Of a stretch of 64,000 nucleotides of DNA, positions 47,114 to 60,057 are shown piece by piece. Positions within the stretch are counted from its first letter, which is position 1; every line of letters starts with the position of its first letter. The translations under genes were made by a program, and so were the position numbers. This DNA comes from Gerris lacustris (Eukaryota; Arthropoda; Insecta; Hemiptera; Gerridae): the NCBI GenBank assembly GCA_951217055.1, contig OX578280.1, positions 39,755,628 to 39,819,627 of the forward strand. The letters run 5' to 3'. The notes under the pieces are model-generated. The model searched no databases, was not told the origin of the DNA, and worked only from the letters and a program-made list of their open reading frames with translations.

Positions 47114-47700
47114 GTCAGTAAATTAGTGTGGCACATAGCTTCCTCGCGTCTTATCACGTACTTACTTGATGTTTTGCTTTTACGACCTATTATTGCCTAA
47201 TTTCTTTAATTTTAATCCTCCCCCCCCCCCCCTATTTTTTAAATTCTTCAACATATCTTTTCACATGAATAAAAATACCAGTTTAGAAATATTTAATGTG
47301 AGAAGTTAATGAAGTATCAGTTTAGAGATATTTTCCATCCAAATTTCTTTAACATCAGATGGGTACTTCTTTTAAAGATGTAGGTGTTAATAATATAACC
47401 TTTGTACGCATGTGGAAGAGAAACCAATGGCGCAGAAGAATGAAAATAACAGTGGGCTAATTATGACCTACCATCCAAATAGCATTAAATGCGATACGTT
47501 AGTTCGCAACAGTGATAAACTACAGACAAATGTTTCTTCATGTCTGAAACGTAATCTTTTGAATTTGGATTCATACATAACATTTTTTCATCGGAACAAT
47601 CACAAAGCTTCCGTTACCTTGGTTAAGCTCCAAAGCAAAAGTCAGAAATGCGTTCTTATAAATTTAAAGGTGTGTGGTTCAATTCCCGTCGGCAGGGGGA
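47114..47700 (+). repeat. Family 1 repeat with tRNA-like extension
   Basis: The 5' end TCAGTAAATTAGTGTGGC, then ACATAGCTTCCTCGCG, and the 3' end AAAGCTTCCGTTACC-TTGGTTAAGCTCC are present. A C-run at 47220 sits in the interior. Beyond the hairpin the sequence continues into AAAAGTCAGAAATGCGTTC and GTGTGGTTCAATTCCCGTCG, the tRNA-like piece also seen at 46076. The 139-codon frame over this region is not a gene. Confidence 0.75.
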
Positions 47701-49566
47701 ATTTTGTTCTTTATTTCTTGCCTTTCTTTTCTAATAACAATTCACAGGACGTGACCAATGTCCATTCAATCCGACTTATTTTTAAAGCCAACCCGCAAAC
47801 AAAGGATTTTGTAGCGAAATCAACAATTTAAAGATTTTCAAAAAGAGTTTTCATCGAAAAAAAACAAAAAAAAAAACCAGTTTTCTTTTTTTAAAAAAAA
47901 AAAAAAAACAAGTTTCTTTCATGTATTTGACAACTGAATAGTAACGTGGGAAAATTGAAAATAAAGGAAACAACGCCCTAAATTTCCCAATTTTCCTATT
48001 GAACTTTGAATACAATGCTGACAGAGTTCTTTTATGCATTGGTGGGTTTGTATCTGAGTTAAAAGCAACATTGTAAAAACATGTTAGAGAACCAAAACAT
48101 GCACAAATAATCACCATGTTTTTATGTAAAAAAACAAACAAACAATTCCGCAACATGTTAGCATTAAACATGGTTTCCGTTAAACCGTTTTTTAAAATGT
48201 TTTTATTCGAGTGACGTACTTTGTGAAGACCTCTTACTACATTATTTATTTATCATTTTTTTAGTATTCTATATTTTATATAAAAATATTTATTGATATT
48301 TTATATGTTTTAAAGGTTTGCCATGTATGATAATTTATACCAAATTCAAAACAATATTTTTTAATGCAGGAGACCTAGTAATGAGTACATATACTTATCT
48401 AAAAATCAAAATGAAATTTGCACACTATCACAATACCTTCTCTCTCTCCCTCTACACAATAGTATTATATCACTATTAAATGGGTAGTATTATAGCACTA
48501 TTAAATGGGAATGTGAAAAATATAACTTAGTTATGGCAAAATGATAAAATATAGTAAAATTTATATAAATTGAAAATTGAATCTTTGTAATGAGTTTTTT
48601 TTTTTACCAAACAATTATACATATAAGTGTAAACGTCGTACACATATTATAATAGCTCTACTTTAACAATGAACAGTTCAAAAGTAAAAGTAACCAAATA
48701 AATTTATAATTATGTAAATTATATAAAAAGTAAATAAATATAAGGATCGCGTGGGTCAGTAAAAAAAATAAACATCAAAATACCAATTTTAATTTTTTTG
48801 ACTGACACATTATATTTATTGATAATTAATATTATTATTTATTAAATTATTTATATGATTATTAACTAATAACAAGGAAATATTATTAAAATAATAAAAG
48901 GAAAATATTGAAAAGACTAAATAAAAAATTATGTTTCTTTGTGAGGGTCGAATTCAATGGTTTAGAATCCTTACTGTTCTAAGGTTTACAGTGAATTGAT
49001 TTTCTCCAGCAGTCGCAAATGGGAATTTCATTCACAAAATGTTACAATCGGAATAATGACAGTCGTAAATATGATCGTTGGAATTTGAAGTAAATAAAAT
49101 ATAGGTACCCATACTATGGAATAAAATTATTCCTATGAAAGAATCCAATTCAAATTTAGAAGAAGATACTTCTTTTTTCTTTTAAAACATATAAGCCCTA
49201 TAGAGTGAAAATCCTCATGAACAGGTATCGAGACACGTTCGGTTTCTTTTGTTCTCATTTTATCTGTTCAATGATCCATTATAAAACCCCCCGAAAACTT
49301 TTATACAAAGAGACCATATGATAAAAAAAAATAACCACAAAATTATGTTCCGATGTAGTTTCCTTTTTTTAAAAGAACATAAAATGTACAAAAGAACACA
49401 ATGAGAAAGAAAGTCGAGAGATTAGATGCACATAGAACAACAATAGCTGCCTATTTCGTCTTGGGTACAATTTACACTTAACCCTTGTAAATAAACCCTG
49501 AACCCTTTTGAATGTTTGTGTATATAAGTGTACAACAATTTAAGGTTTATTGTATGTGCGTGTGAG

Positions 49567-49569
<3 letters not shown>
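47701..49569. other. AT-rich non-coding sequence
   Basis: A/T runs at 47860-47910. No gene recognised; the 106-codon minus-strand frame ends in a poly-lysine/phenylalanine artefact. Confidence 0.5.

Positions 49570-49629
<60 letters not shown>
49570..49629. repeat. (TA)n microsatellite
   Basis: About 30 TA units. Confidence 0.97.
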
Positions 49630-49636
<7 letters not shown>

Positions 49637-50230
49637 AATAAATAGATATATTTGAAGTCCAAAAGTGTTGAATAAAAGTTTTCAAAGGGATGTATCTAAA
49701 AGGTTTACGAAGTCATAAACTTTTTTTTTTTTAAAAAAAGTTGACCTATTGTCCCCTGAATAATCAAAAGAAGTCAGGTAGAAAAAATCAGTTAACGGTG
49801 CATAGGCAACAAAAAGGAATATGTAAAGGAAAAAACTAATTTTCTAAAAAACCAAGGAGCGCAGGACACTCAACTCCTTAATAGCGAGAAAATGAAAAAA
49901 AATATTATGTAAGATTTGTTTATTTTTGGAACAAAAAAGAACAGAATCGTAACCAAGTTCCAAACAGGTCTAAGTTTAACAGAAGCTTTGTGCCATAGAC
50001 ATCCAAACTTTTAGAAGCCTCACAATACATTTTTCTACGCACAAACTAATTTGAGGTGACAGAAAACTTATTCCTGATTACTTAAAACATGTAATAAATT
50101 AATAAAAACTAATAAAATGAAATTGGTCGGTTTTTTGGCAAGGTAAAAAGTAAAAAAAAGAAAATTATTTTCTCCACAAAAGATTCGATTCAAGTACGGT
50201 TTTCTCATCCCCAGCAAAAAAATTGTGGCA
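49630..50230. other. AT-rich non-coding sequence
   Basis: Nothing recognised. Confidence 0.5.
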
Positions 50231-50446
50231 CGTCTTTAGATTGTTATTCCCCTTAAAAAAACAACAAAGGGGAGTAACAATCTAAAGAAGGTGTACGGAA
50301 TGTTCTTTTTTAGACAGTTACACCTATATTCGATATTCCTTTGTCCGAAAGTACATTGGACTAAACATCCCTTTGCCTTAATAGTTATTTAGTAAAAGTA
50401 ATTTATATTCTAAAAAAAAACACAGGGGAGTAGCAATCTAAAGAAG
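50231..50446 (-). mobile_element. Foldback MITE, copy 4
   Basis: CGTCTTTAGATTGTTATTCC at the left and GGGGAGTAGCAATCTAAAGAAG at the right are inverted, with the internal inverted pair at about 50268-50330. Orientation is as in copy 2. AAAATTG occurs close to both edges (50218-50225 and 50450-50456) and may be a target duplication, but a few bases separate it from the inferred ends. Confidence 0.85.
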
Positions 50447-50589
50447 TAACAAAATTGCCAGGAATAGTCAAAGAAAAAAAACTTGACACAGAGTCACACG
50501 AGAGACAAATCGAACCCATCCATAAAACCAAAATTCCTAATGTACAGCAAGTTAGTCTTAATTGTAAGATTTTTAAATGACTCAAGTCC
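50447..50589. other. Non-coding sequence
   Basis: Nothing recognised. Confidence 0.5.
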
Positions 50590-51003
50590 TGCAGATGCGC
50601 AGATAGTTGAAATTAACACGGAACCATGTGTAGGTATGCGACAAACCGTCCACATTTATTAAAAATCAGATGAGTCTATTAAGATATAGGCGTTTATAAA
50701 CCTTGTGCACATGCCGTGTATATAAAAATAGGCAAACATGGTTAAAACTTATATGTATATGGGACCAACTATAGCCTAATTACATCCCATCTTATGACCT
50801 ACCACCCCAGAATCAATCATATCGGACGAGTAATTGGTTCGAAAAAAACTGTTGGACAAACCGACGACACACAGACATGATGTACCTACCCTAATATCTA
50901 AAACGGATTTCTTTCAAAGAATATTTGAATTCAGAGAAAAAATCATTTCGTTCTTCGGAAACGATCATACCTAGCTTTCGTTACCTTCGGTAAGCTTGGA
51001 AGC
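50590..51003 (+). repeat. Family 1 repeat, 5'-truncated
   Basis: The interior blocks (AAAATCAGATGAGTCTATTAAG, GGGACCAACTATAGCCTAATTA) and the 3' hairpin (GCTTTCGTTACCTTCGGTAAGC, then TTGGAAGC) are present; the 5' terminus is not recognisable. Confidence 0.75.
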
Positions 51004-52399
51004 AAAATTAATTATATAAATTAATTATAAAATAATTATTAAGAGTAATTTAGTTAACTTAACAATTAATTAAATTGATAATCAATAATGATAATTAATT
51101 TGAAATGTTTGATTATTTGATTGTTTAACGCACAGCTTCTGTTTAATCTGAAACCCGTTCAAGCCTCTGTCGGGAGCTACACTTTTTACTCCAAAAATGT
51201 AGCAACCTTGAACCCCTTTTTCCAATCTTCTGGCCATTGTGAAGAAGTTAGTTACAGTTCCGTGGATCCATGCTCACAAGGGTAAAGGTTTATAGAAAAT
51301 TAGTTTTCCCAAACTTACTCTCTTTGAAGTCTATGCACCCGTTTCATATTATATATATTTAGCTTGTCAGTAAAATGATGATTATGCAGAGTGAGTTTTA
51401 TTAAGTAATAAACTAAGTATGTATAATTTTTGGAAAGGACGTATTAACTATTTTATATTTTTCGTAGATTAGTTAGTAAGGATACTTGAGATTAACTCTT
51501 TATTTTAAAACTTTTCTTTACAAATCTTTCAAATACTTTATAATTTAAGATCTTTAATTAAGCTTTAATAAAGAACTATTCAAGAGAACTTTAGTGAACC
51601 CCTAACTGTATTTTCTTTATACGGTAATTTTTCGCAACAAAATAACACTATTTAAGACATAGTTTCTCGATAAATTTTGTTCTTTTAACAAAACCTATTT
51701 TTAAAAGAAACGGGTAAGGGGCTACAAGGTTTTGTCTACATATAATATGATTTATTGTTTTTGTTAAAACAACTGAGAGCATAATGATAACAAAATCATA
51801 AAGTAAGATGGCAAATATAAATCTTGTTATGTTCTCACTTACTATATTAGAACATACAATATATGAACTTAAAGTTGTTAATAAATTGTTATTATTATAG
51901 ATAGATATGACAATACAAAGATGCTATGTGAAACAATGTGACCTATTGTAAAATGAATTTAAGTAGAATATGTAACACAAAACAAAAATTTTTAACCAGG
52001 TAAATTCAAATAATAAGTTATGATAGAGAAAATGGATTAAGGGATACTTTTAAGTTAAATTGATATAAAGAAGGAATATATTATATTATAATGTATGTAA
52101 CCTATGTTTTTGTTTTTTGTAAAAAATAAATGTTTATAGGCTTAAGAATGACCGGCAAGTTCGAAACGTTGCCAACACCTAAACTAATGTTTTAAAAAAA
52201 CTTATACCCGAAAAAGGATCCACCTACAATTTATACATTAATTTTTAGAATCCCAATTTGTGTGATATAAAATTAATAATAACTGGTCAAACATCTGTTA
52301 ATATTTGACTGTTGGTGGCGGTTTGTCTGTTTTCAGTTGATCGTTGAAGGTTCGCTGGAAAAAGTAATTCCAGCGCGTATGGTAATCCTTACCGGAGTT
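51004..52399. other. AT-rich non-coding sequence
   Basis: Nothing recognised. Confidence 0.5.
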
Positions 52400-52465
52400 G
52401 AATCATGAATCGAACCCGGATTTTCCAGTTCCAAAGCAAGAACGATAGCAGTAAGCTTCCAGGCA
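52400..52465 (-). mobile_element. Degenerate tRNA-derived SINE head, minus strand
   Basis: On the minus strand TGCCTGGAAGCTTACTGC precedes, after about 30 bases, TCCGGGTTCGATTCATGATTC, which fits a B box and T arm. A clear A box and acceptor pairing are missing. An inverted pair GCTGGAAAAAGTAATTCCAGC lies nearby at 52355-52375. Confidence 0.4.
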
Positions 52466-53183
52466 TCAATTTCGTAGAGTTAAAGAGTTTAAATACAGCC
52501 AAGTTTCAATCACGTAGAAAAAAGTGACTGGTTAGCTTATAACTTATGAAAATATCGCTAGTAAACAAATAAAAAACTGACTGTATCAATATCAATTTGT
52601 TTCTCATTAAATAACTTTTACAGGTGAATAATATAAAAGGAGAAAAAAGGTGGTATTATTTGTCAAGTTTCAAGGATAAATCTGGTTTTAAACTCGGTTG
52701 TAACAGGATATGATTAAACGTTGTCGCTCACCTGTCCGTATCTTTACATGCAAAATACCTATACGATATGGAATTATACCAACATAAAACAACGACCTGA
52801 AACAAGTACACGACTAATATATATAATATAAGATGCTATAATTAGATTCCAACAATAAACTGCTATGTTAGTTGAGTAGCAAGGTAATGTAGTGTATTCC
52901 TTACATGCCATCTAATACTTTATTCACTTATTTTAGTATTCAAGAACTTACTTTCAATACTTAGTAGGCACTTAAGTAGAAAATATAAATGTTATTTAAA
53001 TACGTATGTTTAACCAATGTTTATTTAAATACAAATATTTTACATGATAAAATTGGTTGATTACAGTAATTTTTCTAGTTCGTTATAGGTAATAGTTCTT
53101 CGGTCAAGTGCAAAATTGAAATTTATCGGTCAAATGCAAAATTGGAATTTTTAAACTAAACGCGCACATGACTTAAAATGATT
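52466..53183. other. AT-rich non-coding sequence
   Basis: A small duplicate GGTCAA-TGCAAAATTG-AATTT occurs at 53103 and 53129. No gene. Confidence 0.5.
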
Positions 53184-53660
53184 GCTTCCGAGCTTGTAGA
53201 AGGTAACGTAAGCTATGTGATAGTTTAGAAGAACGAAAATATGATCTCCGAAATAAAAATTTCAAGACAGAAATCAGGGAATATTTTTGGTCCCGTGTCT
53301 GTTTGTCGATTAATCCACAATTATTGCGAATCAACATATCTCAAAAAATGCTCGTCCGATTTTAATGACATTTGCAAGGTAGGTCACAATAATTATTCCA
53401 TTGTTGGGCACATAAGATTCCATTTTCTGAGCCTATTGGTTCCTCTTCAACATGGGCACAAAGTTATTTTTTAAAATTACCTATATCTATATGAAATAAC
53501 ATCTGATTTTTAAGAACTTTGGATAGTTTGTGAAATTAAGCCTATAGATGTCCCTCGATAATTTCAACCATCTGCATTCTTTTTTGTTGTTTATAATTTA
53601 GTCATTTGTGGTCATATTGTCAAATTTGTCTGATTCTGATACATGAGGGGGCGATTTGAA
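53184..53660 (-). repeat. Family 1 repeat, minus strand, 5'-truncated
   Basis: GCTTCCGAGCTTGTAGAAGG, then TAACGTAAGC, is the reverse of the 3' hairpin. Inward it shows TTTCAAGACAGAAATCAGGGA, GGTCCCGTGTCTGTTTGTCG and AACATATCTCAAAAAATGCTCG, in family order. The 5' terminal block is absent on the right. Confidence 0.75.
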
Positions 53661-54331
53661 GGTCTCATTGAGTGCAATAAAAGTTGTGGTATTGTTTTTT
53701 TTTTTATAAAAACAACATGAAAGCTATATAGAGAGAAAATCGTATTTATTTTTTAAATTACAATTTATTTCTTTAATAAAAAAAATCATTAATTTTAAGT
53801 AATGTCCCCTTTAATAGCTTTCACGTTGTTTTTATCAGAAAAAGCCATAATAGTATCCAACTGTACTTTCCTATAGAATCGTACAATAGTTTCTGAATAT
53901 CTTACAATACTTTCCTAGTATTCCTACAGTACTTTCCTAGTATCCTACCATACTTTTTAATTAAATATTTGTCAAAAAAGATTTTATTTCTATTCTTTGT
54001 AGTAAAATAAACTGACGTAATATTTTATTTCTTTTATAATCAACCCTCAGGCAGCGATAGTTTTCGTACTATACTAGTAATGTCAGAAGTTCACTACTAC
54101 GAAATCCAACTCAAGATAAAGATCTAAATCGAGTATAGATATACGTGTAAATAATGATACTACATGTTACCACGTAATTAATGTTAACTATACCTATAGA
54201 TCTTTAGATTATATTTTTAAACTTATCATAGATTAATAATGTTTTATAATTTTTCTTTTTTTTTTAAGAAACCAAAAAATATAATAACTAAAGCACGAAT
54301 TCACCATATTTCTCTTTCTATGATTTAACTT
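53661..54331. other. AT-rich non-coding sequence
   Basis: A short degenerate repeat of TACTTTCCTA-TA-TCCTAC lies at 53864-53955. No gene. Confidence 0.5.
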
Positions 54332-54353
54332 ACACACATACACACACACACAC

Positions 54354-54428
<75 letters not shown>
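54332..54428. repeat. (AC)n(TA)n microsatellite
   Basis: About eleven AC units, one AG, then about 36 TA units. Confidence 0.97.
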
Positions 54429-54429
<1 letters not shown>

Positions 54430-57273
54430 CAAAAACCGTTCTGCATAAGTGGTTATAAAAGAAAATTGTATTTATAAAAACTTAAGATCGGAGTAATAAA
54501 TTGAAACGGAAAAAAAGATAAGGAATGGAAGCGAAGAAGAAAAGCAAGGTGAGGTTTGGCGGATGAAGCCTAGAGGCAAGGAGAGCCTGGTGATCTAAAG
54601 ATCTGACAGAGGATGCAGGCAATGACTTCGACCAACAGACCAGGTAGAACAAGATTCCAATAATGGTGTGAACAGGTAGTCACTTGGCATTCCCCAACTC
54701 TATCAAACTAACCGCAACAGCCAAACTACAAAACCTTACGTCCATTTCTCAAGTCTCCGGCAGTATAACAAAGTATATATATCAGCATAATAAAGTATCT
54801 AGCAAAATAACCAAGTCAAAACTATTTAAAAACACATTACATAAAAATAATTATTATGATAAAAATATTATTATGACATTAAACAATATTTCAATGTCAC
54901 AAAGATACTATAACCTATTAATTAGTGACCTGTGTTTTTATCATAAAAAATTGTGATTTCTTTGCCTGAGTCTACAGTAATTCCGTTAATTAATCGGCGA
55001 AAATTCATTTTGCTCCTGCCAAATAATTCGTACCCCAGCATTTCATCTTTAATCTGCTTTAACCCTATACGCTTAGCTTACATTTTTACAAGGCATTCGA
55101 TTATGTTCTCAACGAGGCCTTTAAAATGGATATTTTCTTGGTCTGGGGGGACAGAAGAAATTTCCGTTACTCAAAAAACAACATATACAATGTGACGCTC
55201 ATAAATTGTATCAGTTGTTGAGTCAGTATTATTACCAGGAATATTGTACTAGGAAGTCAGGATCTAACAGGAGGTCACTCGATATTCACTTTTTAATATT
55301 ACATTTCGCCAAAAGGAGCACTGAAGTAAATATTTTCTAAAGTTTATATAAAATGGTTTTAAAGCTCCAAGCGGACTTAAACGGATATTTTTCTACACCA
55401 GAAAACTACTGCCCTTCGCAACAAAGCAACCGTCCCCAGAGGGGGAGGTGTAAAGGTTGGCTATTTTCAACGGGTTTCTCCTTGGTGCTTGCATAATAAA
55501 AAGTTAACTATATAGTGTTATCACCGTATATTTTACCCATCCTGTTCGACCTACGGTGATTCTCCTTATTTCCCCTCATAATAATTCGTGGCGCAAAAAC
55601 CAGTGGAGGGCTTGGGCGTGCATAAGAACTTACAGATTACACGGGGTTGGTGTATAATTCCATCAGGTGTATAAACCGTATTATTGACATTCATACCCGC
55701 ACAGACACCTTTTCAGTAGCTACCCATTTATATGGTGATGCCCGGTGAACACCGAGCACGTTGCCGCTTTCCCAAGTCGGTAATCGAAAACGTAACCTCC
55801 ACTTATAAAGCATAGATTATAGAAATGAGCAATCAGGGATCCCCTTATTTTCCCACTTACGATTCAAATAAAAAAAAGTACCCTTACGTGATTACGTTAT
55901 AGGGAGACGTATTTTCTCAACTTTTAATTTATGCATGCAGGCTTTGCATTAGACTTTCTCTAAGTCAGAGGGTTTGTATTACATTATATTGTCGTTGATT
56001 TAAAACGAACATTATAATAATTTCTAGATGAACTAAGTGAAGTGAGAATTGGTAGAACAAGAGCTGTTGAAGAACAGCAGGTAGTTATATAGAAACAAGT
56101 TTGTTCAGGCTCAGTTGTAGCGATTTGAGCTAATTATCTTAAGGCAAAACTATGCAACCACAAACAGGTTCCAGTGGCTTCCAATCTTCTTCTTTTAGTT
56201 TCAATGTCTTCATGTTTTTTGTTTTTTTTTCAATAACAATCTTTTAAATAACTATTTAAGTTTTATTTTATTTTTTTTTTAAATTATCTAAAGTTATTTT
56301 TTTTTCTCTCTCTCTTAAGAGTTTGTGCTAAAGTTGATGGTCTGTTATTTTAAAGAATCCTCTAACATCTTTAAACTTACTAATAGTTTAAAAATCACGT
56401 GAGGGTTCTGTAAGAGAAATAATTGTAACACGAATATAGTTTTTAATAAGCTATAATAATTTGCAATAAAATTTGCACTTTGTTATAATTCAAGTAGTTT
56501 CCTTATTGCATTAGAATTTATTAACTATATGTTCAATGTATTGTTTAATTTTAACAATTAAAATTAATAATCTTTTCATTTTAATCGATATTAACTGAAA
56601 AAGCCGATTTAAATAATTAAAACCGAACTTGATGTTATTAGTGTCTTTGTTGACCAAATTTTACCGAAATCGGGCCAGTAGTTCACGAACTAGAGATGTT
56701 TTAAAAACCTTTTTTATTGGAATCAGGTGTAAATCTATTAAGATCGAATTTTCGCGCAATCACAACACTTTCTTATTATATAGCTGTACAACGTATAAGA
56801 GTAACTAAAAATATAATACATGTGTATAAATAAATGTGTATGTTATGTAAGTAAATTATATACAAAATTCGAAACAATATATTAATAAAAGGCTATTCCA
56901 AATTTACTTAATTTATAAAAAAAAGAAAGCTACGCAAAATAGAATTAAACTTTTTCAATTAATTGCTTAATTTTTATATATGTATTTGTTTTATACAGAA
57001 CGCTTGAAATTAATTTTTAACTAAAGCACATTTTCAATTAACTTAGCAAGGTACTTTTTTTATTATTTACGATACTGTTACATGCAAACGATGTGTATTC
57101 TTAGATTTTTCTTTTTTTATGTATATACTCCTCCTACTAGTACTTGTTGACCTTCATTAAGAATTTATGATTTAAACATGTAAACTCTTATTTGTACAGC
57201 TTGTAACAAATATAAACTTATCCTATTCCAAATTTACAATAAAATATGTGGCTCGAACTTAAATTGCTTGTAA
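54429..57273. other. Non-coding sequence, partly less AT-rich
   Basis: Positions 54530-54700 and 55230-55820 are less AT-rich than their flanks. Read on the plus strand, 54590-54640 gives ...DLTEDAGNDFDQQ..., vaguely like the end of an insect LINE reverse-transcriptase frame, but too short to call. A family 3 fragment in reverse lies at 56700-56790. No gene is supported. Confidence 0.4.
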
Positions 57274-57317
57274 TCTATATATATAAAACTAAGAGTGACA
57301 GTGACTGATCATCAAAA

Positions 57318-57607
57318 ATTCTCCTACTTCCCATTGACCTAGAGATTTGAAATTTGGTACATAGATAGAGTGTACCATAAATAGGAAAGTGCGGCCATTT
57401 TGATTTCGATATGTGTCCGCCATATTGAATTATAGCCGCCATCTTGGATTTTTTCATCAGTAATTCTCCTACTTCCCATTGACCTAGAGATTTGAAATTT
57501 GGTACATAGGTAGAGTGTACCAATACTAGAAAAGTGCGGGTGTTTTGATTTCGATATATAGCCGCCATATTGAATTATAGCCGCCATATTGGATTTTTAA
57601 AACAAGT
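57318..57607. repeat. Tandem repeat, 145-bp unit x 2
   Basis: ATTCTCCTACTTCCCATTGACC begins at 57318 and 57463. Each unit carries AGATTTGAAATTTGGTACAT and closes with GCCGCCAT-TTGGATTTTT. Confidence 0.92.
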
Positions 57608-59367
57608 GTATATTTTTATGTGTCGTATATCGTTTTAAAGGCCTTGATTAATACTTTAATGTTGTGGTATTTATTTATTTTTAAAATTTTTTGTACGGGT
57701 ACATTTGTACCGATTTGTACTTTTGGTTCAGGTTAAGAAGGTGAAATAATTTTTTTAAATTTTATTTTTACATTTATTAGAATTCATTAGCCTAAATAAT
57801 GATCTTATACATGGTTTGATTTTTAAATATATTTTTGGTACCTATGGGTACACGGGTACAAATATGCTTTTAAACACAAAACCTACTTTCATGTATATCG
57901 TTGAAAAACTCTTGAATAGGCCTTTTAATGTAGTTATGTAGTGTTTTGTGATATTTTTACTTTTTAGGGGGGTAAAATTGAAAAAAGTCCTTATATAGCT
58001 GTTTTTTTAAAATGGTTCCTTAGGTTTTGGTTGAAATTTAAAACATTGTTATTATTTTTTACTCTCCTTTTCGAGACGTTTACGAATATACCTCATTTAT
58101 TTTGTTATCTTCATTTTGACTTTTTCGGGTAAAAAAATCACAGGGGTGTGGCTTGACGATTTTTTTTTTAGATTATAATTTAAATGGAAAACTAATTAAT
58201 AATTTTTTACTGCTCTTATCGAGACCTTTACAACAATACCAATTTTGATAATATTCGATGAATGAATAAACCACTGCTGCTGCTCAGCAGAGTAAGGATT
58301 TTTTATTCGATAGACTGCTGCGCATTTGATTTGTTTTGATTTTTTTTTTAGTTCCGTGAAGTGTTGGTTGAGTTAGTCTAATTGTAGCCGTTACTCTTGG
58401 CGACAAGCTTTCTACATCAGTTTTCTGGTGTTTAATTTGACATAATATGACCAACCAATGAGAGAAGACTTTGAGAAAGGCTTGGGTTTGTCTTTGTGGG
58501 GGGGGTGCATTGTTTTGTTTATTTTTGACACATTTTGACAGTTTTTGATACGGCGCGGCAATAAAAGAATAAAGTGTATAGAAAAATAAAAATATAAATT
58601 AATCAAATATAGATATATGTATAAAATTACAAGATAAAAAGAACTTTATATATACTACGTTTTTTAATTCAATTAATTTATCTTCATATTCAATTATTTA
58701 TCTTCTTTGTTTAATTGGTTTACTTATTCTTTTTCGCTGTCATTCACTGTTTACCTCTTAATAAAAAATCTTAAATTTGAAATCTGTCAAAATGAAGGAT
58801 TGTAAATATTTGGGATATGACAAAACAAATAAAATAACTTGCGGATTTTTTCCGAACAGACTTTCCATGAAGCAAATTTGCTGAAAACTAATTAAATTCT
58901 GCTGAAAAATTACTAAAAACATTAAAATATTGTTTGTGCCATGCCCTAAGGAACTTCATTTAGAAACTAAACTTCAAACGCATTCTAGCGGTGAACTAAC
59001 AAACTAAGACATACAAAACTTTTACCAACAACAGTTTTATGAGTTAAGATTTCATTTCTGATGCAATAATATTATTAAATAAAAAAAAATTACACTGTTA
59101 AACAAAATACATTATCCACATAGTTAGTGCCAAGTAAATATGTAGGAAATATAAAAACTTATGGTTAAATTCATTTATAATGAAAAATATATTTTATATA
59201 AAAAAAAGCAGGTCATATATTTAATTGAGATAAAATGTTTAAAAATAAGCAATAAAAAATAATATAAACTAATTGCACTAAAATACAAAATTATTTAATA
59301 AAAAAGATATATTACTTATATTGTTTTAATTATTTTTTACACCTAGCGCCAACTTCTAGACGAATAA

Positions 59368-59384
59368 GGCACGCAAAGCGTGCC
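59368..59384 (+). other. Helitron 3' terminal hairpin
   Basis: GGCACGC and GCGTGCC around AAA, 7 bases upstream of the CTAG terminus; in this family the hairpin is thought to mark the end of rolling-circle replication. Confidence 0.9.
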
Positions 59385-59434
59385 AATTCGGCTAGTTAAT
59401 TATAATTATAAACCGAAAAAGAATAAAATTATAA

Positions 59435-60057
59435 TCTGCCAATTGGGGTGGCACGTAGCTTCCTCTCGTCCTTTAATGATGGTATTCTTTCTCAACTAAA
59501 TATTGTCTAATTCATTTACCCCCCCCCCCCTTATTAAATTATTTTAAAATCAGTCAAAATTGGTTTTTTTTTACTTCACATGAAGAAAAGTATCAATGTA
59601 GCCAAAATTATACAAGCGGAGGCAGTTAAGAAAAATATGGGATTTGTAGGTGACTTTTAGCAAACCATCCAAATTTCTTAAAAATCAGATGAGTACTTTT
59701 AAAAGTAATAAATGTTAATAAGTGGATCCAGTTACACATATACAATAGTAATAAATTTTATTATAAAAAAAAAATAACTTGGTGCGCATGTGGAAAAAAA
59801 ACCAATTGGCGCAAAACGTTGAAAGTTTTGTAAGACCAACAATGGACTAATTATGACCTATCTTCCATATGTCATTAAAATCAGACAAGTAGAGTTTAAG
59901 GTAATGTTGGTTCGCAAAAATTCTGGACAAACCGATAGAAAGACACGGGACCCAACAAAGGGAATTGTTCCTTGGAATTTTTAAGAACAGACATCAACAA
60001 ATTTTGTTATTTATAACGTTCACATAGCTTCCGTTACCTTTGGTAAGCACGGAAGCA
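59435..60057 (+). repeat. Family 1 repeat, near-complete
   Basis: It starts TCTGCCAATTGGGGTGGC, then ACGTAGCTTCCTCTCG. It has an interior C-run and ends with AGCTTCCGTTACCTTTGG, then TAAGCACGGAAGC. It starts 39 bases after the Helitron end. Confidence 0.85.

Larger units (their letters stand above)
57274..59395 (+). mobile_element. Non-autonomous Helitron with intact ends
   Basis: The 5' end TCTATATATATAAAACTAAG follows an A. The 3' end is a perfect 7-bp hairpin, GGCACGC-AAA-GCGTGCC at 59368-59384, then AATTCGG and CTAG, followed by T. These are the Helitron hallmarks, and A/T flanks match rolling-circle insertion. The 2,122-base interior holds a 145-base tandem duplication at the 5' end and a block (TATATCGTTGAAAAACTC, then GGGGGGTAAAAT) shared with the Helitron at 33518. 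No Rep/helicase frame is seen. The open frames on the minus strand are products of the tandem duplication. Confidence 0.9.

Noticed and set aside
47412..47831. 139-codon open frame, the longest in the window
   Set aside because: It lies across the 3' half of a family 1 repeat and its tRNA-like extension; other family 1 copies do not keep the frame.
54530..54700. LINE reverse-transcriptase C-terminus
   Set aside because: Only a dozen residues vaguely resemble one; there is no motif block and no poly-A tail or target duplication.
57275..57587. Minus-strand frames with MAAI...YGG repeats
   Set aside because: They arise from the 145-base tandem duplication inside a Helitron and the CGCCATATTGG motif.
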